20,356 nt of DNA. Origin: JBBDIO01 sp040880365 (GTDB taxonomy: Bacteria; Chloroflexota; Anaerolineae; Caldilineales; Caldilineaceae). This document shows, piece by piece, positions 1-7,714 of this stretch. Within the stretch, counting starts at the first letter, position 1. Each line of letters begins with the position of its first letter. Location: contig JBBDIO010000183.1 of the NCBI GenBank assembly GCA_040880365.1, forward strand, positions 1 through 20,356, read 5' to 3'. The notes beneath the pieces were generated by a model. That model did no database searches. It was given only the letters and a program-made list of their open reading frames with translations, and was not told the origin of the DNA. Both the position numbers and the translations under genes were made by a program.

Positions 1-491
1 AGCGCCCACACAGTGAGCACCACCAGCGCACCCAGCGCCACCCCCAGCAACCGCACCAGATGCGGCTCGCTGATGCCGGATGGGGCAGGCTGAAAAACCC
101 GATAGGCAAACGGAAAGTCGGGGTTTACCAGGGGAAAGCCCGCAAACGGGGGCACCAGCGTCCACGCCCGGTTGAGCTGCACCACCCCCGCGGCCAATGC
201 GTAGTAGAGCGGGGCCTGATGCCATTCGTAGCTGGAGGTCACATAGCCGTTGAGCCAGAATGATGCGGTTTGGGGCGCTGGCGGGGCGGGCGGCTGGCCG
301 GTTTCGGCGATTGACAGCACATAAAGAAAATGCGCCGGTTCATCCGGCGCTTCCCACAGCGGTATTGACAGGGCGTAGGTGATGCCCAGGGCCAGATAGA
401 GCGCCACAATCAGACTGATGGCGGCCCAGCCGTTCCCAGATTGACGGTGATACTGGCTGTGCGGCTGACTGTGCGGTTGGCTGTGATCCAT
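1..491 (-). CDS. Multi-spanning GT-C-type membrane glycosyltransferase, N-terminal part (cut by left edge)
   Basis: An open frame starts at the ATG at 491-489 and runs off the left edge (163 codons visible). It begins with a His/Gln-rich repeat (HSQPHSQPHSQ), then a hydrophobic helix (about residues 22-44), then the motif PLWEAPDEPAHFLYV. The P-x-DEPAHF-x-Y pattern just after the first membrane helix is typical of GT-C/PMT-like and DUF2142-type membrane glycosyltransferases, where the acidic pair sits in the first outer loop and takes part in catalysis. A second hydrophobic segment (LLGVALGALVVLTVW) begins at the edge. The start lies 9 bases after the epimerase stop, so the gene is almost certainly in the same operon; no strong ribosome site is seen and coupling is likely. 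In this family the enzyme uses polyprenyl-phosphate sugars on the outer membrane face. The exact substrate cannot be told from the fragment. Confidence 0.75.
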   Translation of the reverse strand, partial: MDHSQPHSQPHSQYHRQSGNGWAAISLIVALYLALGITYALSIPLWEAPDEPAHFLYVLSIAETGQPPAPPAPQTASFWLNGYVTSSYEWHQAPLYYALAAGVVQLNRAWTLVPPFAGFPLVNPDFPFAYRVFQPAPSGISEPHLVRLLGVALGALVVLTVWA

Positions 492-500
492 CCGGCGCGT

Positions 501-1634
501 TTAACGAGCCAGCCCGCGCCGCTCGAGTTCCTGGGTAGCCGCATCCACATGATCGGTCGCGGTCTGGTTGCGCACCCAATCCACCAACACCTCGACGCCA
601 TCTTCAAAGCGCACTTTGGGTTCATAGCCCAACGCCTGCTGGATCTTGGAAATATCCGCGTAGCAGTGGCGAATATCGCCCTCGCGAAATTTTTCCACAA
701 TCGTGGGCGGCAGATCGACTTGCAGATGTTCGGCCAACGCTTCGGCCACATCTTTCACCGTGAGCGCACGGCCTGTGCCCACATTGAAGACCTCGTAGTT
801 GGCCGCGTCCGATTCCAGCGCCAGCAGATTGGCCTGCACAATATCCGACACATGCGTAAAATCGCGCGATTGCAGGCCATCTTCAAAAATCAGCGGCGCA
901 TTGCCATTGAGCAGACGCCCCGAAAAAATCGCAGCCACACCCGTATAGGGATTGGAGAGAGCCTGGCGCGTGCCATAGACATTGAAATAGCGCAGCGCGA
1001 CCGTGGGAATGTTATACGCGCGCCCCACGCTCAAAAACATCTCTTCGTGGTCGCGTTTGTTGATGGCATAGACCGACGTGGGAAAGAGAGGCTTGTCTTC
1101 GTCGGTAGGCTGGGCCTGCACCGTGACGCCACAGCGCGGACAGCGCACTTCCCAATCGCGGTCTGCCAGTTGCGGCGTGGGCCGCAGTTTGGGATAGACC
1201 ACGCCGTGTTCGGGACACAGATACTGACCTTCGCCATAAATCGACATGGACGAAGCCACGATGACTTTCTGGATGTGATGCTTTTCATTCGCCAGAATGT
1301 CCAGCACCGTGGCCCCGCCCAGCGTATTGATTTCCGTATAGCGCAATATATCGTACATGGATTGGCCCACGCCCACCGCGGCCGCCTGGTGATAGACCAC
1401 ATCCACATCGGCCATGACGCCTGCCAGCCTGGCCCGGTCGCGCACATCGCCCTGGATGAAGCGCGCATCGGGGTTCAAATAGTCGGGCTTGGTCGCGTTT
1501 TCGCCGTGCACCTGGGCATCCAGGTTATCGTAGACCCAGACTTCGTGGCCCTTTTCCAACAGGGCGTCGGTAATGTGCGAACCGATAAAGCCCGCGCCGC
1601 CGGTCACCAAAATCCGCTTGTTCTCATTCGCCAT
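501..1634 (-). CDS. NAD-dependent epimerase/dehydratase, dTDP-L-rhamnose 4-epimerase-like, with zinc-ribbon insert
   Basis: Extended SDR enzyme of 377 residues. The Rossmann dinucleotide motif GGAGFIG is at 12-18, the SSMSIYG strand near 128-134, and the catalytic YAINK (Tyr189, Lys193) follows. Between them is an insert with C140-P-E-H143 and C165-P-R-C168, which looks like a small metal-binding ribbon. This insert and the segments VGVGQSMY and RQALSNPYTGV are the pattern I know from WbiB-type dTDP-L-rhamnose 4-epimerases (making dTDP-6-deoxy-L-talose). The family match is good but the exact sugar is inferred. I chose the ATG at 1634 over an in-frame upstream start because AGAGGA lies about 10 bases before it and the NAD-binding strand begins at once. 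It lies 22 bases after the surface-protein gene and 9 before the GT-C gene, and probably supplies nucleotide sugar for the glycan built by this locus. Confidence 0.87.
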   Translation of the reverse strand: MANENKRILVTGGAGFIGSHITDALLEKGHEVWVYDNLDAQVHGENATKPDYLNPDARFIQGDVRDRARLAGVMADVDVVYHQAAAVGVGQSMYDILRYTEINTLGGATVLDILANEKHHIQKVIVASSMSIYGEGQYLCPEHGVVYPKLRPTPQLADRDWEVRCPRCGVTVQAQPTDEDKPLFPTSVYAINKRDHEEMFLSVGRAYNIPTVALRYFNVYGTRQALSNPYTGVAAIFSGRLLNGNAPLIFEDGLQSRDFTHVSDIVQANLLALESDAANYEVFNVGTGRALTVKDVAEALAEHLQVDLPPTIVEKFREGDIRHCYADISKIQQALGYEPKVRFEDGVEVLVDWVRNQTATDHVDAATQELERRGLAR

Positions 1635-1656
1635 GACGGGTATTTCCTCTTGATGA

Positions 1657-4086
1657 TTATCGAAGCATGGCGGGCGCAAAGATGCGATGCTTGGCGCTAT
1701 CTACCCGCGACGCCGCCACAATGATGGGAACTTCACTATACCATGTGGACGTATTATACCCGTCATCGGCCACAAATTTAATATAGTAAGTGCCTTGCGC
1801 AACGCCAGCGGTATCCCACACATGAGATTCCTTTCCTGGTTGCACCGTGGCAATCAGGGTGTCGTTGCTGCCCGCAGCCTGGGCTTCGCTGCCGCTCGCG
1901 GCCTGGGTGTAATAGAGGCGCACGGTCGTGGGGTGGTCTGCATTTTTCACATTCCAGCGAATCGTCGTGCGCCCGCGCGCCACCGGGTCCGAGGTCAACA
2001 AAATCTGGTCCAGGTGAAATGTGCTGGCATAGGCCACTTCGGTGGGGTCGAAGCGGAACTGGGCAATGCGCCCGCGCGCGTTGTTCCAACCCGGGTTGCT
2101 CTGGCCGAGGATAGCGCCTTCCGGCTCCAGTTGCATCTCTTGCAGATTAAACTGATAGGTGTGCCAGCCCTCTTGCGCACCGTAGCTGGGCCAACCATCC
2201 AATGTGATAACGTCATCCAGGGTCGAAGTATCATTGGGGAACATGGTGGGCGTCCACAGCAAACGGAAGGCCCACCCGCCAAGGACATCCTGCCAGCCTT
2301 CTTGCCAATAGCGCACGGTCACATACTTGAAGCGTTCGGCGTCGATATATTGGCTGGGGTCTGCCCCCACGCGTAGCCAGACCTGGGGATCGCCACAATC
2401 GGCCAGACAGCCACTGTGCAAGCCCTCTTGCACCGTGGCCTGCATCCCCTGTGGACCATAGCTGATGTTGACCAGCTCATCGGTGCGCACCACCGAGCTG
2501 CTGTCCCGGAAATTCCAGGGCTTGCCCAAAACCGTGGTGGCATAGTCGTCGCCCGATGCCATGCTGGGGGCCAGAATTTCGATCACCGGCGCCGCGTTAA
2601 TCTCCACGGGGTTCTGGGCATAGGACACAATGGGGGCCAGGTCGGCCGCGCTCTGAGGCGTAGCATTGGCTGTGAGCAGGCCCACCCAATCAATCTGCAC
2701 ATTCACGTCCGGCTCGGTCACGGGGTCCAGGCGAAATTCCAGCACTGTCCCCGACCACGCGCCCGCCGCGATATTCTGGGGGTCCTTCAGGTCGATCAAC
2801 AGCGTCTGCCAGCCCGGATCGATAAGCGTGAATTGAGTCGTCCCCCCCCACGGGCCGGGATCGCCTGCCCGCGTCCACATGGCATTGACATAGGCTATCT
2901 CGCTGGTGTTGATGCGCACGGCCAGATAGCGATAGAGCGACGTATCGATGGGTTGATTGGGGTCTATCCGCATCAGCATCTGGGAATCGTTGGTAGCCGA
3001 CTGGCCGCGGAAGACGGAACCTTGCAGCGACACATTGTTGAAATTGTCCATGCGCGCCATATCGTGCGCGCCGTCGAAGTCCCAGGGATTTTCCAACACG
3101 TTCCCGGCGTAGTCGATGCCCATCTGGGCGCGCACCTGATATTCGCCAGGCGGCAAGCCCTGTGTATCCCAGTCCAGAGAACCACTGGCCTGATGCGAAA
3201 TGCCCGAAGCTACGGTATAGACCAGGGCGGGTTGCTGGCGGGCGTTGTTTTCTACCAGCGCCACCGATACCACCGAACTGGACCCATTTTGCAGATTGCT
3301 GTTCCAGGCAATTTCCGAACGCGCCGTGGTTTGAGGATTGATCAGGCGCGCCCAATCCAGCCGAATCTCCACGCCGGTAACCGTCGCCATGCTAGTCGAA
3401 GTCGGGTCAATGCGCAGGCCGGTGATCTCCCCGCTCCAACTGCCCGTTGCCACATTGGCCGGGTTGGAAAGATCCAGATTATAGACATTCCAGCCGTCTT
3501 GCCCGGTCAGCGGCACCGACATCCCCGAAGGTTGTCCGGTGCTTTCATCGCCCGCCTTGTACCAATAGACACGAATCGGCACATTCGGACCGGCGCCGTT
3601 GCGCGCCATCCGAAACGACATCTGGGAAAAGCGCGCGGCGTCGATGGGCGCGCCCAGCCCGCTATAGGGCTTGATGTTGTTCGCCAGCGGATAGCCCTGG
3701 TGCAACAGCCAGAAATAGCTATCGTGGGAGATAGTCACCCCGCGAAAGATGCCGTTCTGAAAGCTCACATCGCGAAAGCCGTTGTTCGGGTTGCGATTCA
3801 TGGGGCCAATGGGACGCATATCGATACTCTGCTCCATATCCCACGGATTGCCCAGCACAACAGTGGCATAATCTTCGCTCTCGGCGACGCGATTTTCCAG
3901 ATTGCCGGGCGGGTTGTTCAATGTGAATTCGGAAAGGATGGCAGCTGTGCCGGTCGCGCTATCCTGACCTGCGGTAGCAGGTGCGGATTGCGCGGCAACC
4001 GGGGCGGGCCAGGCGCCGGGCAACGCAATGCCCAACGCCAGCACAAAACCCCAGACAAGAACTCCATAGTAACCCTGTGTTCGCAT
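1657..4086 (-). CDS. Secreted surface protein with three carbohydrate-binding-like modules and Ig/FN3-like domains
   Basis: A protein of 809 residues with a signal peptide (hydrophobic run at about 6-25, likely cleavage after PAPVAA near 32). Three related modules each start with a VLxxPW(D/N) motif: about 72-249 (VVLGNPWDM), 326-472 (NVLENPWDF) and 514-710 (TVLGKPWNF). They close with similar strands such as VQIDWVGLL. This layout resembles jelly-roll carbohydrate-binding modules, but I cannot name a family. An Ig/FN3-like segment lies between modules 1 and 2 (about 257-325) and another at the end (about 715-795). No catalytic motif, LPxTG signal or C-terminal membrane helix is visible. The ATG at 4086 has AAAAAGG upstream; a GTG 21 bases further up (VKKVYRN) could also start it. 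It sits inside the export operon, so it probably binds the exported glycan or the cell surface. Confidence 0.8.
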   Translation of the reverse strand: MRTQGYYGVLVWGFVLALGIALPGAWPAPVAAQSAPATAGQDSATGTAAILSEFTLNNPPGNLENRVAESEDYATVVLGNPWDMEQSIDMRPIGPMNRNPNNGFRDVSFQNGIFRGVTISHDSYFWLLHQGYPLANNIKPYSGLGAPIDAARFSQMSFRMARNGAGPNVPIRVYWYKAGDESTGQPSGMSVPLTGQDGWNVYNLDLSNPANVATGSWSGEITGLRIDPTSTSMATVTGVEIRLDWARLINPQTTARSEIAWNSNLQNGSSSVVSVALVENNARQQPALVYTVASGISHQASGSLDWDTQGLPPGEYQVRAQMGIDYAGNVLENPWDFDGAHDMARMDNFNNVSLQGSVFRGQSATNDSQMLMRIDPNQPIDTSLYRYLAVRINTSEIAYVNAMWTRAGDPGPWGGTTQFTLIDPGWQTLLIDLKDPQNIAAGAWSGTVLEFRLDPVTEPDVNVQIDWVGLLTANATPQSAADLAPIVSYAQNPVEINAAPVIEILAPSMASGDDYATTVLGKPWNFRDSSSVVRTDELVNISYGPQGMQATVQEGLHSGCLADCGDPQVWLRVGADPSQYIDAERFKYVTVRYWQEGWQDVLGGWAFRLLWTPTMFPNDTSTLDDVITLDGWPSYGAQEGWHTYQFNLQEMQLEPEGAILGQSNPGWNNARGRIAQFRFDPTEVAYASTFHLDQILLTSDPVARGRTTIRWNVKNADHPTTVRLYYTQAASGSEAQAAGSNDTLIATVQPGKESHVWDTAGVAQGTYYIKFVADDGYNTSTWYSEVPIIVAASRVDSAKHRIFAPAMLR

Positions 4087-4133
4087 GTTTCTATATACCT
4101 TTTTCACGTAGTTCACTCTTCCCCCATCATCAC

Positions 4134-4155
4134 CGATATAGCAATCGATATAGCA
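4134..4155. repeat. 10-bp direct repeat in the leader of the surface-protein gene
   Basis: CGATATAGCA occurs at 4134-4143 and again at 4146-4155, a 12-bp period. It lies 48-69 bases upstream of the ATG at 4086 in the 147-base spacer after the methyltransferase gene. It could be a regulator site or part of a promoter, but no convincing -35/-10 pair goes with it. Confidence 0.35.
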
Positions 4156-4233
4156 GGCGACGCTGGGTTGGAAGCGCCTGTTTTTGTGAAACTCAGCAGC
4201 GTAAGAATCATACAAAGAATCGATTTTTCACGA

Positions 4234-5499
4234 CTATGCCGTTATCTTTCGCCGAAGTGTTCGTAAAATCTCTTTGCCCAGATGCACCACACCACCGTGG
4301 TCATAGTGCAACTTGATTCTATGCAGAACACTCGCCAAAGACATCGGTCTTATGTCGGAGATGCCATCCGTTATTTGTCCCGCTCCCGCCCCGCTCAAGC
4401 GCGAGTCTGTTTGTCTCGCCCCCCCAAAAGGTGAGCGCATATGTCCGCCCGCGCCGGCAGCCACGGGGAATGCGCGGCGCGCGCGGGCGTCCAGATAGTC
4501 CATCTGTAGCGTGGGCACACCCTCCAGCGTGCCCGCCAAATCAATCACCGCACAGATATGATTGTCGTAGACAGTGCCGTTGAGCCGGATTCCGCCATAG
4601 GTGAACACTCGAAAGGCAATGTTGGGAATGCGGCTCAACTGGTGCGCCATGATATCCGGTGTAAAAAAGTTGACGTGGGTCGATTCCAGCAAATGCCAGG
4701 GGACCACCAGATGGGGGGCCATGCGCGTGACGCTTTCGATATTGGGCACGCTCAAAATGACACGGCGGCGCGCCACCCGCAGAATTTCGGCCAATGAACG
4801 CTCCCAGTGGGGGATGTGCTCCAATACCTCGATGGCGGTGACGGTATCAAAGCTGTCATCAGCGTGGGGAATCGTAAAGCCATCGTAGTGGGCCACGCGC
4901 CGGCCCAACGCCAGGCCGCGCGCCACATGCGCCGCGCTGACCTCCAGCCCCCACGCCTCCACGCCCTTTTTCTGCAATGCCTCTACATACACGCCGATGC
5001 CACAGCCAAAATCCAGCAGCGTGGTCCCCGCGCGCGCCTGCTGAATGAGATCCAGCACCAGTGCATTGGCGACTTCATTGGGGGGGCCAGAGCAGTAAAT
5101 AGAATCGCGGCCCATCACTTCCCCGGCCTGGGCCGCGGCAGAAAAAGTCTCCCAGTAGGGATTGGCGCGGTTGTGCACGCGGAAACTCGCTTCGCCTACA
5201 ACCACGCGTTGGTCCCCCACCTGGGCATAACAGGTCAACGTATGCGCACCCTCGGCCAGAGGCGTCACATCGATCCACGCCAAAAAGCCCGCCATCCCCG
5301 GCCCGCCCACGCCGGAAAGCGGGGACGCAGGCAGATATGAAATGGGCGCGTCGAGCGCCTCACCGTCCAGGTGCAAGGTCAACTGTGGTTTGTCTTCCGG
5401 AGCGGCAACCCAGCCGCCCACCCGCAAAACGCCATCTACCGGCGCGCCGGAGGAGGGCGCTTCCAATGCGCCCCGCTGTCCTTCTGTGCTTTGCATCAT
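4234..5499 (-). CDS. SAM-dependent methyltransferase with N-terminal beta-sandwich domain and C-terminal basic tail
   Basis: A protein of 421 residues. Residues about 20-110 form an all-beta domain (GVLRVGGWV ... DGE ... GFLAWIDVTPLAEGAHTLTCYA), a pattern seen in Ig-like accessory domains of some glycan enzymes. Residues about 140-260 are a class I methyltransferase of the Methyltransf_11/23 kind: motif I LLDFGCGIGVY (161-171), the acidic end of strand 2 (GLEVS), then FDTVTAIEVLEHI and ILSVPN. The substrate is likely a sugar of the glycan made by the neighbouring glycosyltransferases. The last 30 residues (HYDHGGVVHLGKEILRTLRRK) resemble the tails of the two large glycosyltransferases upstream. 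The start is one of two adjacent ATGs (5499 or 5496); no strong ribosome site is visible. The 92-base spacer before it holds no clear promoter. Confidence 0.85.
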   Translation of the reverse strand: MMQSTEGQRGALEAPSSGAPVDGVLRVGGWVAAPEDKPQLTLHLDGEALDAPISYLPASPLSGVGGPGMAGFLAWIDVTPLAEGAHTLTCYAQVGDQRVVVGEASFRVHNRANPYWETFSAAAQAGEVMGRDSIYCSGPPNEVANALVLDLIQQARAGTTLLDFGCGIGVYVEALQKKGVEAWGLEVSAAHVARGLALGRRVAHYDGFTIPHADDSFDTVTAIEVLEHIPHWERSLAEILRVARRRVILSVPNIESVTRMAPHLVVPWHLLESTHVNFFTPDIMAHQLSRIPNIAFRVFTYGGIRLNGTVYDNHICAVIDLAGTLEGVPTLQMDYLDARARRAFPVAAGAGGHMRSPFGGARQTDSRLSGAGAGQITDGISDIRPMSLASVLHRIKLHYDHGGVVHLGKEILRTLRRKITA

Positions 5500-5591
5500 A
5501 CGATTGTATATCTCATGTCTGATTGACGATTAAATGGACAGTTCCAAATAGGCAGGACTAACTGGACAGGACTGTGACCGCATCCGGGCAT

Positions 5592-7670
5592 CTACTCGGC
5601 AAGCCGCCGCTGCAAAAAGCCCAGCAGTTCATAGAGCAGACCCCGGACACCGCCCTGCCGATAATGGGCATAGGCTTCGCGCGCCAGTTGCCCCAACCCC
5701 TTGCCGGGTGCGCGCTGCGCAGTGACGGACTCCCCGACGCGGGCCTGTGCAGAACCCGCGCGGCCGCCCGCCGGGGATTCCACCTGTGCCGGACTGCGTT
5801 TATACGGCATCCGACAAAACGCATCCAACGGCGCAATAGCATCTGCGTCGGCTTCCCCGGTTGCGTCGCCAAGCGCAAAGGCGACCACGTCCGCCATCCC
5901 AGCCGGTTGCAAACTCGGCAAAACCGCGGCGCGGCGTGCAGGCGTGTCACAGGTCACAAAATCGACTCCGCTGAACAGCTCTGCTACCTGTGACGTCATC
6001 TCCGAAGGCAACGGCTCGGTCAAATCCAGCTCGGTCAAATCCAGCTCGGCCAAATCCAGCGCGAGCGGCGTGGAAACGCCCTCCAGATTTGCCAACGCCG
6101 CCACCCCGCAGACCACAATCACATCGGGCAAACACTTGTGGACCACCGCGTGGACCCGCCCCGGTTCCCAGGCCAACTCGTAGGCGCGCGGCGTCGCATC
6201 GGGCCGAGCATTCACAGCCGCGCGCGGCATGGCATATAACACTTCATGTCCCAGCGCGGTCAAAGCCTGTCCTATTCTCCACGGCCTTGCCGCCGCTTCG
6301 GTAAGCTTCCCTACCCCGGTCGGTGAAGCGTGGGCAGGCGATAGGGATCGCGCCTGATCGGGCGCGCGCGCTACGTCTGGGCTACGCTGCGCCTCGCTGG
6401 TGACCAGCAGAATACGTCGCCCGGTGGCTGCGAACAGTTCACCGATGCCCAACGCCTTGACCACGGCATAGTGCGTGCGCGTATAGGGGATATCGGTGGC
6501 GGGTATATTCATGGTGTGGGCGTAGAGCGGTTGCCCGAAGCGCGCAAAGATCTCGGCATCGGGGCGGCGGCGGCGCGCCTGGAGCGCGCGCCGTTTTTCC
6601 AGCAGGCGCGGCAGATTTTCTACCACCTCGTTGGCCGCGACCAGCACCGCCAGCCCGGATCGGCTCACCGCTTCAGTTAGTTCGGGGTCGTCTGCGGTCC
6701 GAGGGGCGCGGATGTCATAGTCCGCCGCCTGCCAGCCATCCACCCGCAGCAAGCGGATGCAGCGCGCAATCAACAGCATGAGCGCACCGGGCAGCACCGT
6801 TGCCAGATTGGCGTCATCATAGTTTTTGATGACTGTCATCAGCGCGTTGCGCTCGAACAACACCCACTTGCGAAAGGGCGTAAGCGTGCCCGTGGTCGCA
6901 TGCAGCCGGTGATAGGTGATGGCCTGGGGCACCGACAGCACGCGATAGCCCATGAGCCAGAGCCGCCAGCCCAGGTCTACATCTTCATAAAAGGCAAAGT
7001 GGTCGGCATCAAAGCCGCCTGTCTCTACAAAGAGATCGCGGCGCACCAACATCGCGCCGCCACACGCGAAAAGCGTGGGCGCGGGGGTGTTGCCATCGCC
7101 ATCGCGGGAACGCGTCATCGCCGGCAGCGACCACCCCTGATCCTTCTGAAAGGCAAAGCCGTGGAAATTCATCCATCCTGTGCCAAAATCCAGCCGCCGC
7201 CCCTCCCAATCCAGCATGGTCGCCCCGGTGCAGACCACATCGGCGTGGTCCAGACACGGCTGCATCAGGGCACGCAGCCAATCTGGCTCTACCCGCGTAT
7301 CATTGTTGAGGAAGGCAATATAGTCACCAGTCGCCACCGCCGCGCCGGCATTGTTACCCGCGGCAAAACCCAGATTTTCGCCCGTTTCCAGCACGCGCAC
7401 CTGGGGAAAGTGGGCGCACACATAGGCTACCGAATCATCGGCAGATGCGTTATCTACAAACAGCAGTTCCAGCCTATGGGCAGGATAGTCCAGTTGCAAC
7501 AGCGAGGTGAGACAGGTCTGCAAGTGATGCTTGCCGTTGTAATTCAGCACAATCACCGTGACCGCAGGCCACTCGGTGTTTGCATCTGTAGCCGGGCCTG
7601 TGACTCGGCCTGTGACCGGGCGTGCATCTGTGGCCGGTGGTCTATTCACTTGTGACGGCGAACTGGACAT
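5592..7670 (-). CDS. GT2 glycosyltransferase with degenerate, shortened GT4-like second half
   Basis: A protein of 692 residues, paralogous to the gene just upstream (7715-10159). After a disordered N-terminus of about 34 residues comes a GT2 domain: VTVIVLNYNG, FVDNASADDS, the NNDT metal-site region, and CGGAML ... FYEDVDLGWRLW with the usual acidic residues, so this half should be active. The second half starts like the N-terminal lobe of a GT4 enzyme (GRRILLVTSEA ... IGQALTALGHEVLYAMP ... ANLEGVSTP). It lacks the whole C-terminal nucleotide-sugar lobe present in the paralog and jumps to FCRMPYKR and the shared tail GGVRGLLYELLGFLQRRL. The ATG at 7670 is preferred; an in-frame GTG at 7709 begins 5 bases after the upstream stop and would add 13 residues. 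Neither has a clear ribosome site, so coupling to the upstream gene is likely. Confidence 0.88.
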   Translation of the reverse strand: MSSSPSQVNRPPATDARPVTGRVTGPATDANTEWPAVTVIVLNYNGKHHLQTCLTSLLQLDYPAHRLELLFVDNASADDSVAYVCAHFPQVRVLETGENLGFAAGNNAGAAVATGDYIAFLNNDTRVEPDWLRALMQPCLDHADVVCTGATMLDWEGRRLDFGTGWMNFHGFAFQKDQGWSLPAMTRSRDGDGNTPAPTLFACGGAMLVRRDLFVETGGFDADHFAFYEDVDLGWRLWLMGYRVLSVPQAITYHRLHATTGTLTPFRKWVLFERNALMTVIKNYDDANLATVLPGALMLLIARCIRLLRVDGWQAADYDIRAPRTADDPELTEAVSRSGLAVLVAANEVVENLPRLLEKRRALQARRRRPDAEIFARFGQPLYAHTMNIPATDIPYTRTHYAVVKALGIGELFAATGRRILLVTSEAQRSPDVARAPDQARSLSPAHASPTGVGKLTEAAARPWRIGQALTALGHEVLYAMPRAAVNARPDATPRAYELAWEPGRVHAVVHKCLPDVIVVCGVAALANLEGVSTPLALDLAELDLTELDLTEPLPSEMTSQVAELFSGVDFVTCDTPARRAAVLPSLQPAGMADVVAFALGDATGEADADAIAPLDAFCRMPYKRSPAQVESPAGGRAGSAQARVGESVTAQRAPGKGLGQLAREAYAHYRQGGVRGLLYELLGFLQRRLAE
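6015..6059. repeat. Three tandem 15-bp units coding DLTEL repeats
   Basis: The unit CTCGGTCAAATCCAG occurs at 6015-6029 and 6030-6044, and with one change (T to C) at 6045-6059. The unit length is a multiple of three, so the minus-strand reading frame of the glycosyltransferase is kept, giving repeats of the type DLTEL. The full GT4 paralog has an unrelated sequence (LDQHGPHLLERRF) at this place. Confidence 0.9.
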
Positions 7671-7714
7671 GAAGATTGCGGTCTCGCGTGGGCGCGGCAG
7701 ATGGCACACGCCGC

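Noticed and set aside
441..1724. Long plus-strand frame opposite the epimerase gene
   Set aside because: It is antisense to a clear SDR enzyme, His/Arg/Ile-rich without any domain, and typical of the reverse frame in GC-rich coding DNA. The same holds for the long plus-strand frames at 2416-4266, 8432-10087, 10306-11238, 13794-15263 and 15462-16574.
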